A stretch of DNA of 64,000 bases from Methylobacter marinus A45 (GCF_000383855.1 NZ_KB912877.1:1398616-1462615); one strand, 5' to 3'; positions 1 through 11,127 are shown, counted from the stretch's first letter. The notes: generated from the letters alone by a model not told the origin. Translations and numbers: made by a program.

Positions 1-3
1 ACC

Positions 4-528
4 TCATTTTTCAATTTTAGCTTCCGGAATAAACGGAATAAGCCCTTTCTGGAAGGCTATTTCCTGTATTTCTCTTGGCAACTGACGCGCATCGACTATC
101 ATGCCGTTCACTATTATCTTCCAGGCCAACGGGTTATCGTTTAATCGGCTGGGGAGGTACCAATTCGGATCTAGCGGCCCCATTTTTAATGTATCTTTAA
201 CGACTTTTGCCTTCGCAGCGCCGGCACTCTTGCTGACGGCAAATTGCTCGCACAAATCTGCCGCACTGATATACGGCTCCTGACTTTTATCGAATAGGAA
301 GTTAACGGAGCCTATGGCATAGGTAATTCCACAGGCCCAGGTGTTTATCTTCCCTGTTGACAAAGGCGACTGCCGCTTCCTGCACAGCGCGGCCGTTGCA
401 TACCGAATCAGTTGGGCATATTCATCGTTAAGATAAGCAGCCGAAAATTCATCAGTTAATTTAATAACAGCGTTGAAAACAGGCTGCATTGCCTGTGGCA
501 CTTTTTCTGATTGATTGGGTTTTGGCAT
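4..528 (-). CDS. DUF6398 domain protein
   Basis: A 174-residue soluble protein without signal peptide or membrane segment. The central part (about residues 10-115) resembles the DUF6398 family as I recall it: an amphipathic N-terminal helix, a Cys/Trp-containing middle with the run KINTWACGITYAIGSVNFL, and a segment starting SAADLCEQFAVSKS that looks like a short helix-turn-helix. No biochemical role is known to me for this family. It is preceded (on its own strand) by sucD with a 48-nt gap, so cotranscription with sucCD is possible, but nothing links the functions. Confidence 0.75.
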   Translation of the reverse strand: MPKPNQSEKVPQAMQPVFNAVIKLTDEFSAAYLNDEYAQLIRYATAALCRKRQSPLSTGKINTWACGITYAIGSVNFLFDKSQEPYISAADLCEQFAVSKSAGAAKAKVVKDTLKMGPLDPNWYLPSRLNDNPLAWKIIVNGMIVDARQLPREIQEIAFQKGLIPFIPEAKIEK

Positions 529-576
529 TATATTTTCTATGAACAGATGACATATATAAACGACTGGCTACCCGGA

Positions 577-1439
577 CTACAAACACCCCTGCATCGCCAC
601 GCCGATATCGGCCGGCGAATTGACGACTTCGATGCCGGCCGCCCTGAGCGCGGCGATTTTGCCTGCCGCCGTGCCCTTGCCGCCGGTGATGATGGCGCCG
701 GCATGGCCCATGCGCTTGCCGGGCGGGGCCGTCTGCCCTGCGATATAGGACACCACCGGCTTGGTGACATGCGCCTTGATATAGTCGGCCGCATCCTCTT
801 CCTCGCCGCCGCCGATCTCGCCGACCATGACGATGCCGCGGGTCTGGTCGTCCTGTTGGAAACGGCTGAGCACGTCGATAAAGTTCATGCCGTGGATAGG
901 ATCGCCGCCGATGCCGACGCAGGTGCTCTGCCCCAGCCCCTGTCGGGTGGTTTGGTTGACGGCCTCGTAGGTCAGGGTGCCGGAGCGCGAGACGATGCCG
1001 ATGGAGCCCGGCAGGTGGATATGGCCCGGCATGATGCCGATCTTGCACTGGCCCGGCGTAATCACGCCCGGGCAGTTCGGCCCGATCAGCAAAGAGCCGG
1101 TGCCGGCCATCGCGGCCTTGACGCGCAGCATATGCAGCACCGGAATGCCTTCGGTGATGCAGACGATGATTTTGATGCCGGCATCGACGGCTTCCAGGAT
1201 GGCGTCCGCCGCGTAAAAAGGCGGCACATAGATCATGGTCGCATCGGCGCCGGTCTGCCTGACTGCGTCCTCGACGGTATTGAAGACCGGCAGGCCCAGA
1301 TGTGTGTCGCCGCCGCGGCCCGGCGTCACGCCGCCGACCAGCTGCGTGCCGTAGGTCAATGTCTGTTCGGAATGAAACGTGCCCTGCTTGCCGGTAAAGC
1401 CCTGGCAAATCACTTTGGTGTTACGGTCGATCAAGATGC

Positions 1440-1443
<4 letters not shown>
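577..1443 (-). CDS. sucD: Succinyl-CoA synthetase alpha subunit
   Basis: Alpha subunit of the ADP-forming succinate-CoA ligase of the TCA cycle (succinyl-CoA + ADP + Pi to succinate + ATP + CoA). The 288-residue product has the N-terminal CoA-binding Rossmann fold ([13 protein letters not shown], about residues 15-27) and the phosphohistidine loop RMGHAGAII with the active-site His at residue 247, one position from the E. coli numbering. The ATG at 1443 is chosen because it overlaps the sucC stop as ATGA, the usual coupling; an in-frame extension to 1635 would run back through sucC and has no family counterpart. Malate-CoA ligase alpha subunits are close homologues, but the beta partner here is clearly SucC-like. 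Confidence 0.95.
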
Positions 1444-2606
<1,163 letters not shown>

Positions 2607-2759
2607 CTATCGCTCCTGAGTCGACCGGCAACGGCCGGAGGGTGTTTTACCCGAGCCTTTGCATCGATGCTATGATTATTTAATCCGCTCCACCGGTTAA
2701 ACGGGGGCAATTAGCTATTCTAACCAAGTCCCGGCAAAACGCTATTGTTAAAAACACAC

Positions 2760-4388
2760 ATGTCCAAAAATATCCCTGAGACTATCTTTCCCTGCCCTTT
2801 CTCCCGAGGCTACGGCATTCCCGCCGGCCAGGCCTGGATGCTGCTGAAGGTTTTTTTAACTTATCGTTTTATCCTGGCCGGTTTATTCATCGGGCTGTAT
2901 CACGGTCAGGTAGGCCCCTCCTCACTGGGGTCTTACGATAGCCAGCTCTATAATTACAGCAGCCAGGGCTATTTACTGTTGTCCATCGTATCCGGCATCT
3001 GCATCGCCTGGCGGCTGACCAGTTACACACCACAGGCGCAATGGCTCATTCTTACCGACATCGTCATTCTTACGCTGCTGATGCATGCCTGCGGCGGCGT
3101 TAGCAGTGGCATAGGCATATTGCTTGCCGTCTCCATCGCCTACGGCGGACTGCTGATCGGCGGGCGTTGCGCGATGTTTTTCGCCGCGCTGGCCAGTCTG
3201 GCCGTCCTGGCCGAACAGATCTATGCCGATCAGGCCGACCTTTTTGACAAGACCTCCTACATGTCCGCCGGCATGCTGGGCGCTTCATTCTTTACCATCG
3301 CCCTGCTGTCCTACGTGCTGGCAACACGCAGCGAGCAAAGCGTACAACTGGCCCATCAGCAAAAACAGACCATCACCCAACTGGAAGAGCTGAATCATTA
3401 CATTATTCAACACCTGCAATCGGGCATCATCATCACCAACAAGAAACAGGTGATTCAGATGGCCAATGAAGCGGTATTGCGGCTGACCAATTTACCGAGA
3501 CTTCCGGCCACGCTTGTCGATATTTCGGAACAATTATGGCTGGCTTTTCAGATCTGGCTCAATGAGCCGGATCAGGCGGCGGCACAACTGCAGTTGCCTA
3601 ACCAGTCGGAAATTCATATTCGGTTCATGGCGCTGCCGACGCAGCAGGAATGCCTGTACCTGATCACGCTTGAAGACATTGCGCTTTATAATCAGCGCCT
3701 GCAGCAAAGCAAGCTGGCGTCTTTGGGCCGTCTTACCGCCAGCATCGCCCATGAAATTCGCAATCCGCTGGGCGCCATCAGCCATGCCGGACAATTACTG
3801 TCGGAAAACCCCCAGTTATCGGACCAGGACAAACGCCTGACCGAGATCATTCAAAGCCACGCCGGCCGCGTTAACCGCATCATTGAGGATATCCTGCAGC
3901 TGTCCAGAAGAAATGCGTCGAGGCGGGAAAAAATCCAATTGAAGATCTGGCTGATCGATTACCTGGAAAGCTTCATGCTTGAACAGGCGATCGACCCCGA
4001 CACCTTCAAGCTCCTGCTATGCGTTGAGCCGTTGCATGCCCTGATGGACCCCGGACATCTAAAGCAAATTCTGGACAACCTGTGCCAGAATGCCCTCAGA
4101 TACGGAAAGCCGGAACTGGGAAAAATCACGCTGCAGGCCCGCATCAGCCAACAGATGCCGTGCATAGAAGTGATCGACAATGGTTCCGGCATCGGCCCCG
4201 AACAAATCGCCCATCTTTTTGAACCCTTTTTCACGACCTCGCCCAGCGGTACGGGGCTGGGACTTTATATTTCCAGGGAATTAGCCGAACTCAACCAGGC
4301 TAAATTGAGCTATTATTTAATGGATGATAACAGGAGTTGCTTCAAACTCTGCCTGCCCAATGCGGAAAATAAACTAATTGAAATATGA
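2760..4388 (+). CDS. pilS: Sensor histidine kinase PilS
   Basis: Membrane sensor kinase that with PilR controls sigma-54-dependent type IV pilin transcription. About six hydrophobic helices occupy the first 190 residues, followed by a PAS-like domain (about 215-310), the dimerisation/phosphoacceptor helix SIAHEIRNPLGAISHAGQLL with the His near residue 331, and a HATPase domain ending in the G boxes DNGSGIGPEQ and GTGLGLYIS. I place the start at the ATG at 2760 (542 aa); a TTG five codons earlier at 2745 is also open and neither has a clear Shine-Dalgarno sequence. Its stop overlaps the pilR start as ATGA, showing an operon. Confidence 0.93.
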   Translation: MSKNIPETIFPCPFSRGYGIPAGQAWMLLKVFLTYRFILAGLFIGLYHGQVGPSSLGSYDSQLYNYSSQGYLLLSIVSGICIAWRLTSYTPQAQWLILTDIVILTLLMHACGGVSSGIGILLAVSIAYGGLLIGGRCAMFFAALASLAVLAEQIYADQADLFDKTSYMSAGMLGASFFTIALLSYVLATRSEQSVQLAHQQKQTITQLEELNHYIIQHLQSGIIITNKKQVIQMANEAVLRLTNLPRLPATLVDISEQLWLAFQIWLNEPDQAAAQLQLPNQSEIHIRFMALPTQQECLYLITLEDIALYNQRLQQSKLASLGRLTASIAHEIRNPLGAISHAGQLLSENPQLSDQDKRLTEIIQSHAGRVNRIIEDILQLSRRNASRREKIQLKIWLIDYLESFMLEQAIDPDTFKLLLCVEPLHALMDPGHLKQILDNLCQNALRYGKPELGKITLQARISQQMPCIEVIDNGSGIGPEQIAHLFEPFFTTSPSGTGLGLYISRELAELNQAKLSYYLMDDNRSCFKLCLPNAENKLIEI

Positions 4389-5731
4389 AAAAACCACTGG
4401 CATTAATTGTCGATGATGAACCCGATATCCGTGAATTACTGGAAATCACCCTTAACCGCATGGATATTCAGACTCACTGCGCCGAGAACATCGGCCAGGC
4501 GAAAGCCTTGCTGCAACAGCATTCGTTCAATCTTTGCCTGACCGATATGAAACTGCCCGATGGCAATGGCCTGGAACTGCTGGATTATGTTCAATCGGCC
4601 TCCGCCTCAATACCGGTTGCCGTTATTACCGCGCACGGCAATATGGATACCGCCATTCTGGCAATGAAGAAAGGTGCTTTCGATTTTGTTTCGAAACCGG
4701 TTGACTTACCGGCTCTCAGGCAAATGGTCAGCGGCGCGCTGAAGCTTTCCAAGGCGACGTTTCCCGCCAAAGACCGGCGCACCCGCCATATACTGCTGGG
4801 CGAGTCCCCCGTCATGCGAAGCATCCGCGGAAAAATAGCCAAACTGGCGCTCAGCCAGGCACCGGTTTATATCAGCGGCGAATCCGGCTCGGGTAAGGAA
4901 CTGGTCGCCCGCCTCATTCACCAACAAAGTTCGCGCAGCGACAAGCCCTTTATCGCCATCAACTGCGGCGCCATTCCTCAGGAACTGATGGAAAGCGAGT
5001 TCTTCGGCCATAAAAAGGGCAGCTTTACCGGCGCGGTCAGTGATAAAAAAGGCTTGTTCCAGGCTGCCGAAGGCGGCACTTTGTTTCTCGATGAAATCGC
5101 GGAACTGCCTCAGTCCCTGCAGGTAAAGCTGCTGCGCGCCATTCAGGAAAAAAGAATTCGCCCAGTCGGCGAGCAACAGGAGGTCCCGGTCGATATCCGC
5201 CTGCTCAGCGCTACCTATCGTAATCTGGCCGATATGGTCCAGGCAGGCACGTTCAGGCAGGACTTGTATTACCGCATCAACGTGATCGACTTGTATGTGC
5301 CGCCTTTACGGGAACGAAGCTCGGATATCCCCGATCTCACCGACCATATCTTGACCAAGCTGACCCAGGCCGGCGGGCTCAACAAACCGACGCTGGCGGC
5401 CTCGGCCTTATCGGCACTGCAACAGTATCATTTCCCCGGTAACGTGCGTGAACTTGAAAATATCCTGGAACGGGCTCTGGCTTTATATGACGGTACCAGT
5501 ATTGAAATCGATGACCTGAATCTGCCGGTAGGCGCGCAGGCTATCGCCGACTCGCCGGCCTACGATCCGGCCCGGGGATCACTGGAAGATTATCTGGAGC
5601 AGATTGAGAGAAAGGCGATCGTCATCGCCCTGGAAGAAAACAAATGGAATAAAACGGCTGCCGCCAAACAGCTGGGGCTGTCCTTTCGATCCTTGCGCTA
5701 CCGCTTGAAAAAACTCGATCTGGACAATTAA
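4385..5731 (+). CDS. pilR: Sigma-54 response regulator PilR
   Basis: NtrC-type activator, partner of PilS, expected to drive sigma-54 promoters such as pilA. The receiver domain (1-120) has the acidic pocket DDE, phospho-acceptor Asp54 and Lys104. The AAA+ domain has Walker A GESGSGKE at 165-172, the sigma-54 contact loop as GSFTGA (212-217, Ser replacing the usual second-position Ala, a common variant) and Walker [10 protein letters not shown]. The C-terminus is a Fis-type helix-turn-helix ([22 protein letters not shown]). The 448-residue length is typical. No pilA is present in this window, so its target lies elsewhere. Confidence 0.95.
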   Translation: MKKPLALIVDDEPDIRELLEITLNRMDIQTHCAENIGQAKALLQQHSFNLCLTDMKLPDGNGLELLDYVQSASASIPVAVITAHGNMDTAILAMKKGAFDFVSKPVDLPALRQMVSGALKLSKATFPAKDRRTRHILLGESPVMRSIRGKIAKLALSQAPVYISGESGSGKELVARLIHQQSSRSDKPFIAINCGAIPQELMESEFFGHKKGSFTGAVSDKKGLFQAAEGGTLFLDEIAELPQSLQVKLLRAIQEKRIRPVGEQQEVPVDIRLLSATYRNLADMVQAGTFRQDLYYRINVIDLYVPPLRERSSDIPDLTDHILTKLTQAGGLNKPTLAASALSALQQYHFPGNVRELENILERALALYDGTSIEIDDLNLPVGAQAIADSPAYDPARGSLEDYLEQIERKAIVIALEENKWNKTAAAKQLGLSFRSLRYRLKKLDLDN

Positions 5732-5760
5732 CCGGCAACTGGAGCACTGCCGGTTAGTTT
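5730..5760 (+). terminator. Intrinsic terminator after pilR
   Basis: The 8-bp arms AACCGGCA (5730-5737) and TGCCGGTT (5748-5755) form a perfect stem with a 10-nt loop, followed by AGTTTCT. The stem begins at the pilR stop codon. The T tract is short. The same stem read on the other strand could also serve the convergent gene ending at 5775. Confidence 0.65.
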
Positions 5761-5774
5761 CTGCAACATCAACA

Positions 5775-6245
5775 TTAAGCCCGGTACTTGTCCATGGCCT
5801 GAAGCTTTGCCACGGCCTCTTTTATTTTTGCTTCGGCAGTCGCATCCAGCTCGTTATTCTTGTAAATTTTTTCCAGCAGGCCTTCCGCGACCAGCGCTTC
5901 TTTTACCCAGCGCTTGGTAAACCGGTAATTGCTGTGGGCCGAAGTGACCTCTCCCGTCGCCGGATTGCGCAGTTCGCCTTTGCTGGCCTCCTCTACTTTT
6001 GGCGCGGGAGTTGGGGTGGCTGCTTTTCTGGGGGTTGTCGGTTTGGCCGCTGTCCGTCTCGCCGTCGTCGCCGGCGCTTCTTTTTTAGGCGCCGCCTCGG
6101 TCAGCGACTGCACGGCCGCCGCTTCCTGTTTTTCAGGTTTCACCTGCGGCATTGCTGTTTTAGCCGTAGCTCGCTGATCGTTTACGACCACATAAACAAC
6201 ATAAGCCACGAAAATAGTAGTTAATATAAACAACCCTTCAGTCAT
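5775..6245 (-). CDS. Membrane-anchored Ala/Pro-rich protein
   Basis: I do not recognise a named family. The 156-residue product begins with one hydrophobic helix (TEGLFILTTIFVAYVVYVVV) that should anchor it in the inner membrane. It continues with a low-complexity linker rich in Ala, Pro, Thr and Lys (about residues 25-90) and ends in a compact charged helical domain of about 60 residues containing YRFTKRWVKEALVAEGLLEK. The linker plus distal domain suggests a periplasmic or cytoplasmic tethered module. The ATG at 6245 is preferred over one six codons upstream because GGAGAGGTGTT precedes it. It is convergent with pilR and stands alone. Confidence 0.7.
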   Translation of the reverse strand: MTEGLFILTTIFVAYVVYVVVNDQRATAKTAMPQVKPEKQEAAAVQSLTEAAPKKEAPATTARRTAAKPTTPRKAATPTPAPKVEEASKGELRNPATGEVTSAHSNYRFTKRWVKEALVAEGLLEKIYKNNELDATAEAKIKEAVAKLQAMDKYRA

Positions 6246-6422
6246 AACACCTCTCCACCTCATTAAAATTAATTTTTATTATTATCGCCCTGAAAACAAG
6301 CGCAACCGGCCAGTGGGCATACTAAATCGCCAGTTCCCGAATATACCAGAAGCCGACAAGCAGGGTAAATACTAAATGCGCAAAACGCGGGCTTTTTGGT
6401 ACTCGCAGCAAATCCGAGAATC

Positions 6423-7643
6423 CTACCAGCACGGCTGTGCTTTTGCCAGCCTCGGCAAATCCTCGCGCAAGCCCATGGCGTAATGATTAAAATACGCCTT
6501 CACGATGGCCGTGTGATTGATCCAGTTCATGCCGGCGGAACGCAGGCTGATAAAAGGTTGCAATGACACGCCATACGTCTTGTTGAGCACATCCATGCTC
6601 GCCATCATCATCAGATTATCGCCTTTACGCCAGCGCTCGTAACGGCGCAAATACCCGGAACCGGCTAATGGCCGCCTTTGCCTTTTCGCTTCTATCACTA
6701 ACTCGGCTATCGCCGCGGCATCCAGCAGGCCGGCATTGGCGCCCTGCCCTGCCAATGGGTGCATGGCATGAGCGGCATCGCCGACCAGCGCCAGATGCCG
6801 ATCGGTATAGCGATTGGCGTATTGGAACCGCAAAGGAAACGCCGCCCTGGGACCGACTGCCAGCATTTTGCCCAAAATGCCGCCCGAGGCCTGCTCCAGC
6901 GCCTGGAGGAAATCGACGTCGTTCAGGGCCAGGTAGCTTTTTGCCGTTTTCGTGCTCAAGGTCCAGACAATCGAGCTTTGGCCGTTATCCAGCGGCAGAA
7001 AGGCCAACGGCCCTTCTTCCAGAAAACGCTGCCAGGCCGTCGCCTGATGGCTCTTTTCGGTCGTGACCGTGGCAACCAGGCCGTCCTGATCATAATCCCA
7101 GCCGGTCACGTCTATGCCGGCCATATTCCGCAATGCCGATTCGCGCCCGTCAGCGGCAATCACCAGTTCGGCTTCAAGGCAACGGCCGTCTTCCAGGCTG
7201 ACCAGTCGGCCGTGATCGGTTAACTGCATGCCGGCGACCTTGGCCGGCGTTATGCAATGGGCCGAGGACAAGGTATCCAGCACATCCCATAAAGCCGCGA
7301 CCGTCACCCGGTTTTCGACCAGATGACCCAATTCGTTGAACTCGGTATCGGCGCAGTCAAAATGCAATTCGCCGTCGCCGCGCGCGTCCCATACGCGCAT
7401 ATCGCGGTAGGCGCATACGCCGCGCCGCACCATGCCCGGCCAGGCGCCGAGCATTTCCAGAATATTTTGCGAAGCCTTCGTCAACGCCGAAACGCGGTTG
7501 TCGATCGGCTCCCTCGACCACTGTCTTTCCGGGTTATGCCGATCCAGCAGCGCCACGCTGACGCCGCCGTGCGCCAGGGCACAGGCTGCCGCCGCGCCCA
7601 CCATGCCGCCGCCGACGACGATTACTTCATAGCGTTCAGTCAT
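6423..7643 (-). CDS. ubiI: UbiH/UbiF/UbiI-family hydroxylase
   Basis: Flavin-dependent aromatic hydroxylase of aerobic ubiquinone synthesis. The N-terminal GxGxxG dinucleotide site (VVGGGMVGAAAACALA), the mid DG motif (VIAADGRESALR) and the second FAD motif (LVGDAAHAMHPLAGQGANAG) are all present over 406 residues. The second position after ubiH matches the E. coli ubiH-ubiI order, so C5-hydroxylation is the best guess; UbiF or a broad-specificity enzyme cannot be excluded from sequence. The ATG at 7643 has AGGAGG five bases upstream, which decides it over the GTG at 7649 that overlaps the ubiH stop. Confidence 0.85.
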   Translation of the reverse strand: MTERYEVIVVGGGMVGAAAACALAHGGVSVALLDRHNPERQWSREPIDNRVSALTKASQNILEMLGAWPGMVRRGVCAYRDMRVWDARGDGELHFDCADTEFNELGHLVENRVTVAALWDVLDTLSSAHCITPAKVAGMQLTDHGRLVSLEDGRCLEAELVIAADGRESALRNMAGIDVTGWDYDQDGLVATVTTEKSHQATAWQRFLEEGPLAFLPLDNGQSSIVWTLSTKTAKSYLALNDVDFLQALEQASGGILGKMLAVGPRAAFPLRFQYANRYTDRHLALVGDAAHAMHPLAGQGANAGLLDAAAIAELVIEAKRQRRPLAGSGYLRRYERWRKGDNLMMMASMDVLNKTYGVSLQPFISLRSAGMNWINHTAIVKAYFNHYAMGLREDLPRLAKAQPCW

Positions 7644-7645
7644 AG

Positions 7646-8857
7646 TCACCTCCTGCTGCCCAGCCGCGGCATGCGCCCGGCCAGCCCCATGGCCTGCCGG
7701 GTCAGCAGAGCCTTGGCGGCCGGAATATGATCGAGCAGCGTCAGGCCGATGTTTCGAGCCAGGGCCGGCGCCAGCCAGTCATTGGAAAAAATCCGCACGA
7801 CATTGTCGGTAAAGCCGACGACGAGGTCATGGTCTTTTTGCCTGGCCCTGGCATAGCGGCTTAAAAAATCAGCCGCCCCGATATCTTGGCCGTCCTCATA
7901 TTGCTGGATCAGCATTTCGGCCAGCACCACGACATCACGCAAGCCCAGATTAAATCCCTGCCCCGCCACCGGATGCAGTTGGTGCGAGGCATTGCCGATG
8001 ATGACGGCCCGCCCTGAAACCATTTTCTCGGCGCGTATCAGCGACAACGGGAAGACTCGCCTGGGCGCCGCCAAGCTGAGCTCGCCCAGCCTGTAACCGA
8101 AACAGTCCTGGAGCGCGCCTAGAAAATCCGTCTCGCTGCCCGTCATCAACGCTTTCGCATCCTCATCGGCCCGCGTCCAGACCACGGCGCACTCGTGCTG
8201 ACCGACAGGCAACAGGGCAAGGGGCCCTGAAGCCGTAAATCGCTCATAGGCGGTATTGTTATGCGGAACGGAGGTTTTGACGGTAGTGACCAATGCGGTC
8301 TGTCCGTACTCGGTGACCTTCTGCTTGATGTCCAATAATTTGCGTACCGATGACTGGCCGCCATCGGCGCCTACCAGCAATCGAGCCGACAGACCGAACG
8401 GTTCATCGCCGCGTTTCAAGCTGACATGGACGGCATTGTCGCCGGACATCAGACCGGCGACGCGGGCGGGGCAAATCAGCTCGATATTGGCGTCGCTGGC
8501 AAGCCGGGCCACGTGCGCTTCAATGTCGCGAGCCGAAATGACATATCCCAGTGCCTCGACATTTTCCTTTTGCGCGGACAACCGTGTTTTACCGAAATGG
8601 CCGCGATCGGAGATATGGATATTTTTTATCGCGGTGGCTGCCTGACGTATGCCCTGCCAGATGCCTAATGCCTCAAGCATTTTTACCGTGCCGCCAGCCA
8701 AGGCCAGCGCTCTGTCCCCGGCCGGGGAGGCATACAGCTGTTCGCGCGTGTTGGCTTCGACTATGGCCACGCGCAGGCCAGTGTCTTTCAGCGCCAGTGC
8801 CAGGCAGTTGCCGGCCAGGCCGCCGCCCGCGATAAGTAAATCGTAATCCCGCTGCAT
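7646..8857 (-). CDS. ubiH: 2-octaprenyl-6-methoxyphenol hydroxylase
   Basis: FAD mono-oxygenase of ubiquinone biosynthesis (ring C1 hydroxylation). The 403-residue protein shows the FAD site LLIAGGGLAGNCLALAL, the NAD(P)H/FAD DG motif LVGADGGQSSVRKL and the distal motif IIGNASHQLHPVAGQGFNLG, where Asn-Ala-Ser-His stands in place of Gly-Asp-Ala-Ala-His, as is usual for UbiH. It sits directly behind pepP (stop and start share one base, TGATG) and two bases ahead of the ubiI-like gene, giving the conserved pepP-ubiH-ubiI operon. Confidence 0.92.
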   Translation of the reverse strand: MQRDYDLLIAGGGLAGNCLALALKDTGLRVAIVEANTREQLYASPAGDRALALAGGTVKMLEALGIWQGIRQAATAIKNIHISDRGHFGKTRLSAQKENVEALGYVISARDIEAHVARLASDANIELICPARVAGLMSGDNAVHVSLKRGDEPFGLSARLLVGADGGQSSVRKLLDIKQKVTEYGQTALVTTVKTSVPHNNTAYERFTASGPLALLPVGQHECAVVWTRADEDAKALMTGSETDFLGALQDCFGYRLGELSLAAPRRVFPLSLIRAEKMVSGRAVIIGNASHQLHPVAGQGFNLGLRDVVVLAEMLIQQYEDGQDIGAADFLSRYARARQKDHDLVVGFTDNVVRIFSNDWLAPALARNIGLTLLDHIPAAKALLTRQAMGLAGRMPRLGSRR

Positions 8858-10167
8858 CAGGTCGCCTGCATCAACGTTTCAATTTCTGCTATGGTTTTCG
8901 GCACGCCGGCTGTCAGAATTTCATGTCCCTGCTCCGTGACCACAAGATCGTCCTCAATGCGTATGCCTATGCCGCGCCATTTTTCATCGACGGTTTCACA
9001 ATCCGCCGGTATGTACAAGCCCGGCTCGATGGTCAATACCATACCCGGCTCCAGCAACCGCCATTCCTTGTCGACCTTATAGTCGCCGACATCATGCACA
9101 TCCATGCCCAGCCAGTGGCCAATCCGGTGCATATAGAACTGCTTGTATTTTTCCTTCTTGATCAGCGTGGATACGCGGCCTTTGAGCAATCCCAGCGACA
9201 CCAGCCCTTTGGTCAGCACCTCGACCGAGGCTTCGTGCGCCAGATGCCAGGGTACGCCCGGTTTGATCTGCTCGATAGCGGCCGCCTGCGCATCAAGTAC
9301 CAACTCGTAAAGCTGCTTCTGCGGCACGCTGAAGCGCCCCGAGACCGGAAACGTGCGCGTGATATCGGCCGCGTAATGATCGCACTCGGCACCGGCATCG
9401 ATCAGCAGCAGATCGCCGCTTCTTAATTTGTCCGCGTTTTCGGTGTAGTGCAGTACGCAGGCGTTTTTGCCGCCGGCGACGATCGAGGGGTAGGCCACCG
9501 CGCGCAGGCCACCCTGAATGAAATGATAAATGAGCTCGGCTTCTATCTGATATTCATACAGGCCGGGCTTGCATTTCCGCATGGCTTCAGCATGGGCAAA
9601 GGCGGATACCTCAGCGGCGCGGCGCATCAGTTTCAGTTCCTCGGGGCTTTTGAACAGGCGCATCTCATGCAGGATATGCTCCAGCGAAATCAACTCGCCC
9701 GGCGCGGTAACACCGGATCTCGACTGACCGCGGATATGATTGATCCATTCCAGCAAGCGGTGGTCCAGGTCCAAATCCCGGCCCATAGGATAATAGACCT
9801 TGCCCTTGTCTTCCAGCATGCCCGGCAAAATCTCATCCAGATCGTCAATCGGAAAGGAATCATCGGCCTCAAAGTGCTGGGTAGCGCCTTCCAGACCGGC
9901 ATGGGCGCCTTCCCACAAAGCCTTGGTTTCGTCGAATTCGCGGCAGAACAGAATATATTCGCCTTTCTCGCGGCCGGGGATAAAAACGGCCAGCGACTCC
10001 GGCTCGTTAAAACCGGTTAAATAATAAAAATCGCTATCCTGCCGGAACGGATAATCGACATCGCGGTTTCGCGTCCGAACCGCGGCACTGCCTATCAGCG
10101 CGATATTGCCTTTACCGATACGCTGCATTAATTGCTTACGTCTTTTCTTGAATTCGCTTTGTTTCAT
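8857..10167 (-). CDS. pepP: Xaa-Pro aminopeptidase PepP
   Basis: Cytoplasmic M24B metallopeptidase that removes N-terminal residues before proline. At 436 residues it has the N-terminal creatinase-like domain (YPFRQDSDFYYLTGFNEP) and the pita-bread catalytic domain. The five metal ligands are visible as Asp257 and Asp268 (LLIDAGAECDHYAADITR), His351 (HRIGHWLGMDVHD), Glu381 (LTIEPGLY) and Glu405 (GIRIEDD), in family spacing. The start ATG lies 16 nt after the UPF0149 stop, so the UPF0149 gene, pepP, ubiH and ubiI are probably one transcript. Confidence 0.95.
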   Translation of the reverse strand: MKQSEFKKRRKQLMQRIGKGNIALIGSAAVRTRNRDVDYPFRQDSDFYYLTGFNEPESLAVFIPGREKGEYILFCREFDETKALWEGAHAGLEGATQHFEADDSFPIDDLDEILPGMLEDKGKVYYPMGRDLDLDHRLLEWINHIRGQSRSGVTAPGELISLEHILHEMRLFKSPEELKLMRRAAEVSAFAHAEAMRKCKPGLYEYQIEAELIYHFIQGGLRAVAYPSIVAGGKNACVLHYTENADKLRSGDLLLIDAGAECDHYAADITRTFPVSGRFSVPQKQLYELVLDAQAAAIEQIKPGVPWHLAHEASVEVLTKGLVSLGLLKGRVSTLIKKEKYKQFYMHRIGHWLGMDVHDVGDYKVDKEWRLLEPGMVLTIEPGLYIPADCETVDEKWRGIGIRIEDDLVVTEQGHEILTAGVPKTIAEIETLMQAT

Positions 10168-10183
10168 TTGCTTGTTTCGCTGT

Positions 10184-10705
10184 TTAATGAACCGTGCCGT
10201 CGGTATTGATGTTCAACTCATCCCTCAGTAGTAAAACAGCGGATCTTAGATACTCGGTGACTTCCATAAAAGCACTCTCATCCTCCTCCCCCTCGGCCTC
10301 TTCGTCCAATTTGGTAAATTCTGTTATATCCTTCAATATTTCAGTGACATCGCCTGGCCAGCCTGATGAGGTATACACAGAGCCGACCCCAAACAGAAAT
10401 CCCTCGCACCAACGGCTCAACGCCTGGACCCGTTCGCCCAGCAAGACTTCATCATCAGGCAGCATCAAGTCAAACTCAAAGGCTTCACTGGCCAGCAATT
10501 CCCTGGTCCGCTCGAACAATTTCACCAGTACCGCCCTGTCTTCATCGCTCAAATCGACGGAGTCCTTAAACAGTTCTTCCAACCAATGAGCGCTTTCCGC
10601 CTGACCATTGACGCATAACATGCCTGTCGCCATGCCGTGAGCCTCGGCGGCTGAAATATCCGCATTGTTGCGTTCAAATATTATATTAATTCCCTGATAA
10701 ACCAT
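10184..10705 (-). CDS. UPF0149 (YgfB/YecA-like) protein
   Basis: Small acidic helical protein of the YgfB family, commonly placed just upstream of pepP in gammaproteobacteria. Family features are the AHGMATGMLC motif, the LPDDE segment, and the RWCEGFLFGVG and EYLRSAVLLLRDEL blocks. The frame stays open to an ATG at 10804, but that 33-residue extension contains a hydrophobic stretch absent from the family, so I start at 10705 (173 aa); 10714 is also possible. No strong ribosome site distinguishes them. Function is unassigned, although YgfB of Pseudomonas has been described as modulating gene expression. Confidence 0.82.
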   Translation of the reverse strand: MVYQGINIIFERNNADISAAEAHGMATGMLCVNGQAESAHWLEELFKDSVDLSDEDRAVLVKLFERTRELLASEAFEFDLMLPDDEVLLGERVQALSRWCEGFLFGVGSVYTSSGWPGDVTEILKDITEFTKLDEEAEGEEDESAFMEVTEYLRSAVLLLRDELNINTDGTVH

Positions 10706-10899
10706 GATGCCCATATAATAAACTACCGCTAAAAAAAAAATACCGCTTATGCTACCATTGATCCCCGACTTGGATAATATTTGTTCTTCTTGGTTCTCGG
10801 ACAATTGACTATGAGCAATATTAGAACATATCGCCTGCTATTAGGGACAATCCTTGCAAAAACACGCAGCTGATTATTCGCAATCATATAGTTACTACC

Positions 10900-11127
10900 A
10901 TGACGAATTCAGAAACAACTCAATCTTTGGAATTAAAAGAACTCGAAGAGAAGCTGGACAAGCTTATCGAACAATATAATTCTGTAAAAAACGAAAACAG
11001 TTCCCTTAAGACCAAGCAGGAATCCCTGGTTCGGGAAAAAGCCAAATTGCTGGAAAAAACCACGCTGGCCAGAACCCGGGTTGAAGCCATGATTACTCGC
11101 CTGAAAGCAATGGAGCAAGGCTCATGA
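10900..11127 (+). CDS. ZapB-like coiled-coil protein (TIGR02449)
   Basis: A 75-residue, almost entirely helical protein with heptad-like Leu/Ile spacing and charged surfaces (LKELEEKLDKLIEQYNSVKN), closing with ARTRVEAMITRLKAMEQ. This corresponds to the small TIGR02449 family found immediately upstream of zapA in gammaproteobacteria and thought to be a divisome coiled-coil protein similar to ZapB. Its stop overlaps the zapA start as ATGA, so the two are translationally coupled. Divergent from the UPF0149 gene. Confidence 0.85.
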   Translation: MTNSETTQSLELKELEEKLDKLIEQYNSVKNENSSLKTKQESLVREKAKLLEKTTLARTRVEAMITRLKAMEQGS

